Shown piece after piece: positions 62,465-64,000 of a stretch of DNA of 64,000 nt. Source of the DNA: OM182 bacterium MED-G28 (GTDB lineage: Bacteria > Pseudomonadota > Gammaproteobacteria > Pseudomonadales > Pseudohongiellaceae); contig NTJZ01000013.1 of NCBI GenBank assembly GCA_002457215.1, positions 1-64,000 on the forward strand, written 5' to 3'. Under the pieces are notes generated by a model. That model did not search any database. It was not told where the DNA came from and worked only from the letters and a program-made list of their open reading frames with translations. A program made the position numbers and the translations under genes. Position 1 is the first letter of the stretch. Every line of letters begins with the position of its first letter.

Positions 62465-63727
62465 ATGAATAAACAAACTCGTAGAACGTTTATTAAAGCA
62501 GCTGCTCTTAGTGCAGCTGCTGCCGCAACAAGTAAAGCAGCAATAGCACAGAACCAGTTTACCCTCTCCGGGGTACCTCACCCCTATCCAGATGAGTGGC
62601 TACCGGATGGAGTACGTTCACGTTTTGTAGATAACGTAAATGGATTACGCGTTCATGTGCTTGAAGCTGGGTTCGAAACAAGTAATCGCCCTGCCTTACT
62701 TTTATTACATGGTTTTCCAGAATTGGCTTACAGTTGGCGCAATGTAATGAAACCATTGGCGGATGCTGGCTATCATGTGATTGTGCCAGATCTAAGAGGT
62801 TATGGCAGAACTACTGGCTGGAACAGTGATTATGATGCCGACTTAACCCCCTTTAGAATGCTGAACAAAGTGAGAGACGCCCTAGGCTTGGTCTATGCGT
62901 TTGGTTATGACGCTGTTGCTGCCGTGATCGGTCACGACTTTGGGTCACCGCTAGCTGCGTGGTGCGCAGTGACTAGACCCGATGTTTTTAAATCAGTCGT
63001 TATGATGAGTGCGCCTTTCGGTGGCACGCCTTCAATTCCTGCTGGATTTGCCAATGAACCAGCACAAGCTACTCCTGCGCAAAGCCCAAGTATCTATGAT
63101 GATCTTGCAGCACTGCCAAGACCACGAAAGCATTATCAACGCTATTACCAGACCCGCGGCGCCAATGAAAACATGTGGCACGCGAAACAAGGACTCAGCA
63201 ATTTTATTCGCGCCTACTATCATCACAAGAGCGCTGACTGGGAAGGAAACAAACCTTTCAGACTGGCAGGACGTCTAGCTGAAGAATGGGCAAAAATGCC
63301 AACTTATTACATTATGGATCTGAACCTGAGCATGGCAGAGACAGTAGCTGTGCACATGCCCAGTGAACGCGAAGTAAGATCAAATAGCTGGTTACCAGAA
63401 AACGCGCTAGCTGTTTATGCAGAAGAATATGGAAGAACAGGTTTTCAAGGTGGTTTAAATTCCTACCGCATGGGGGCCAGCGGTATCGGCAATGCTGAAT
63501 CTCAGTTATACGCCGGAAAAACGATAGATCAACCGTCCATGTTTATTAGCGGTTCTAGTGATTGGGGAACTTATCAGGGCCCTGGCTCGTTCGAACGTAT
63601 GCAGCAATCTGCGTGCACCGACATGCGGGCCGTGCATTTAGTAGATGGTGCGGGTCATTGGGTGCAACAAGAACAAGCTGAGGAAACAAGTCGTCTGTTA
63701 CTTGAATTTCTAGCAGGGCTTACCTAA
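62465..63727 (+). CDS. Tat-exported epoxide hydrolase-like alpha/beta hydrolase
   Basis: A 420-residue hydrolase. The signal QTRRTFIKAAALSAAAAATS is a Tat motif. HGFPE (82-86) and the nucleophile elbow VIGHDFGS with Asp158 are those of epoxide hydrolases and haloalkane dehalogenases, which use Asp rather than Ser; catalytic His398 lies in GAGHWVQQEQ. SWRNVMKPLADAGYHVIVPD and RGYGRTTGWNSDYD are typical of the EH group. The lid carries Tyr-rich RKHYQRYYQTRG. It would open an epoxide or remove a halide; the substrate is unknown. It follows the GH105 fusion by 124 bases. Confidence 0.87.
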   Translation: MNKQTRRTFIKAAALSAAAAATSKAAIAQNQFTLSGVPHPYPDEWLPDGVRSRFVDNVNGLRVHVLEAGFETSNRPALLLLHGFPELAYSWRNVMKPLADAGYHVIVPDLRGYGRTTGWNSDYDADLTPFRMLNKVRDALGLVYAFGYDAVAAVIGHDFGSPLAAWCAVTRPDVFKSVVMMSAPFGGTPSIPAGFANEPAQATPAQSPSIYDDLAALPRPRKHYQRYYQTRGANENMWHAKQGLSNFIRAYYHHKSADWEGNKPFRLAGRLAEEWAKMPTYYIMDLNLSMAETVAVHMPSEREVRSNSWLPENALAVYAEEYGRTGFQGGLNSYRMGASGIGNAESQLYAGKTIDQPSMFISGSSDWGTYQGPGSFERMQQSACTDMRAVHLVDGAGHWVQQEQAEETSRLLLEFLAGLT

Positions 63728-64000
63728 TTGGAAAGAATATAATTGACGAATCTTTGGGATGCTATTTAACTATCATTCAACGAAAGAGGTGATAGGTTAA
63801 TATTAGTGATTGAAATTCAGTGCTTCTAGGAAGCATTAACGGACAAAGAACAACTGAAGATCAGATATAGAGTACGTGTAGGAAGATTAAAAAGCCTAGC
63901 AATTATTGGCCTGGGCTTAAATGCTCGAGCGTTAACCTATCTTCATAACCGGACGGAACCAACCCAAGACTGGATTGCCGATCCATGCTCTTTAAATGAA
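63728..64000. other. Right-end stretch without a visible gene
   Basis: No ORF or RNA seen in the last 273 bases. A short perfect hairpin TGCTTC-TAG-GAAGCA around 63820 has no T tract. The next gene presumably starts beyond the window. Confidence 0.4.

Noticed and set aside
63820-63835. Hairpin TGCTTC-TAG-GAAGCA
   Set aside because: Only a three-base loop and no T tract; too weak to call a terminator.
1-64000. CRISPR arrays, insertion sequences, prophage or defence islands
   Set aside because: No spaced direct repeats, transposase or integrase reading frames, or terminal inverted repeats were seen.

Overview
The window looks like chromosomal DNA of a heterotrophic, probably marine, gammaproteobacterium of moderate to low GC. 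This is inferred from the E. coli-like elongator tRNA-Met, from the many exported quinoprotein, NHL-propeller, cytochrome c and TonB-receptor genes, and from Tat and lipoprotein signals; no rRNA or species marker is present. I saw no insertion sequence, integrase, prophage or CRISPR array. Genes lie on both strands in short operons, and most encode exported proteins.

Layout. 1-3.8 kb: the end of an M20 peptidase, tRNA-Met with a terminator, and a PvdQ-like acylase lipoprotein. 4-7.5 kb: small hypothetical genes, a decayed amidohydrolase tail and a secreted repeat protein. 7.6-8.8 kb: an NHL propeller protein. 9-17.7 kb: a long minus-strand run of VOC protein, parvulin-like isomerase, HupE/UreJ-like membrane protein, DUF3604 lipoprotein, C-type lectin/serine hydrolase fusion and TonB receptor. 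17.8-20.7 kb: AhpD-like protein, PEP-mutase-family lyase and MFS carrier. 21-28.5 kb: a DLQGV-family exported protein, two PQQ propeller enzymes, an NTF2-like protein, a lipoprotein and an NHL protein. 28.7-32.5 kb: a plus-strand operon of two c-type-heme/copper-monooxygenase-like proteins and a secreted partner, ended by a strong terminator. 32.6-37.7 kb: acyl-CoA synthetase, exported methyltransferase and a lone molybdopterin subunit. 37.8-42.2 kb: NHL and DLQGV proteins and a second TonB receptor. 42.6-50.2 kb: aminotransferase, Na+ symporter, Tat amidohydrolase, a shortened cyanophycin-synthetase-like ligase and a LysE exporter. 50.3-54.4 kb: sulfatase, YciI, esterase and Kelch proteins. 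54.5-63.7 kb: DUF1592 cytochrome, DUF1552 Tat protein, secreted ankyrin protein, creatininase-like protein, an M14-like/GH105 fusion and an epoxide-hydrolase-like Tat protein.

How it fits together. Two paralogous TonB receptors with a Gly/Ser/Arg-rich plug insert, two DLQGV proteins, three NHL propellers and two PQQ enzymes point to oxidation, hydrolysis and import of organic compounds at the cell envelope. Substrates cannot be read from the sequence. The most unusual items are the lectin/beta-lactamase-fold fusion with an apparent non-ATG start behind a strong Shine-Dalgarno, the CphA2-like ligase with a lost P-loop, the M14-like/GH105 fusion, a perfect 20-bp palindrome upstream of the second receptor, and an inverted 10-bp site shared by a divergent promoter pair. 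Nothing here is a recognisable defence island.
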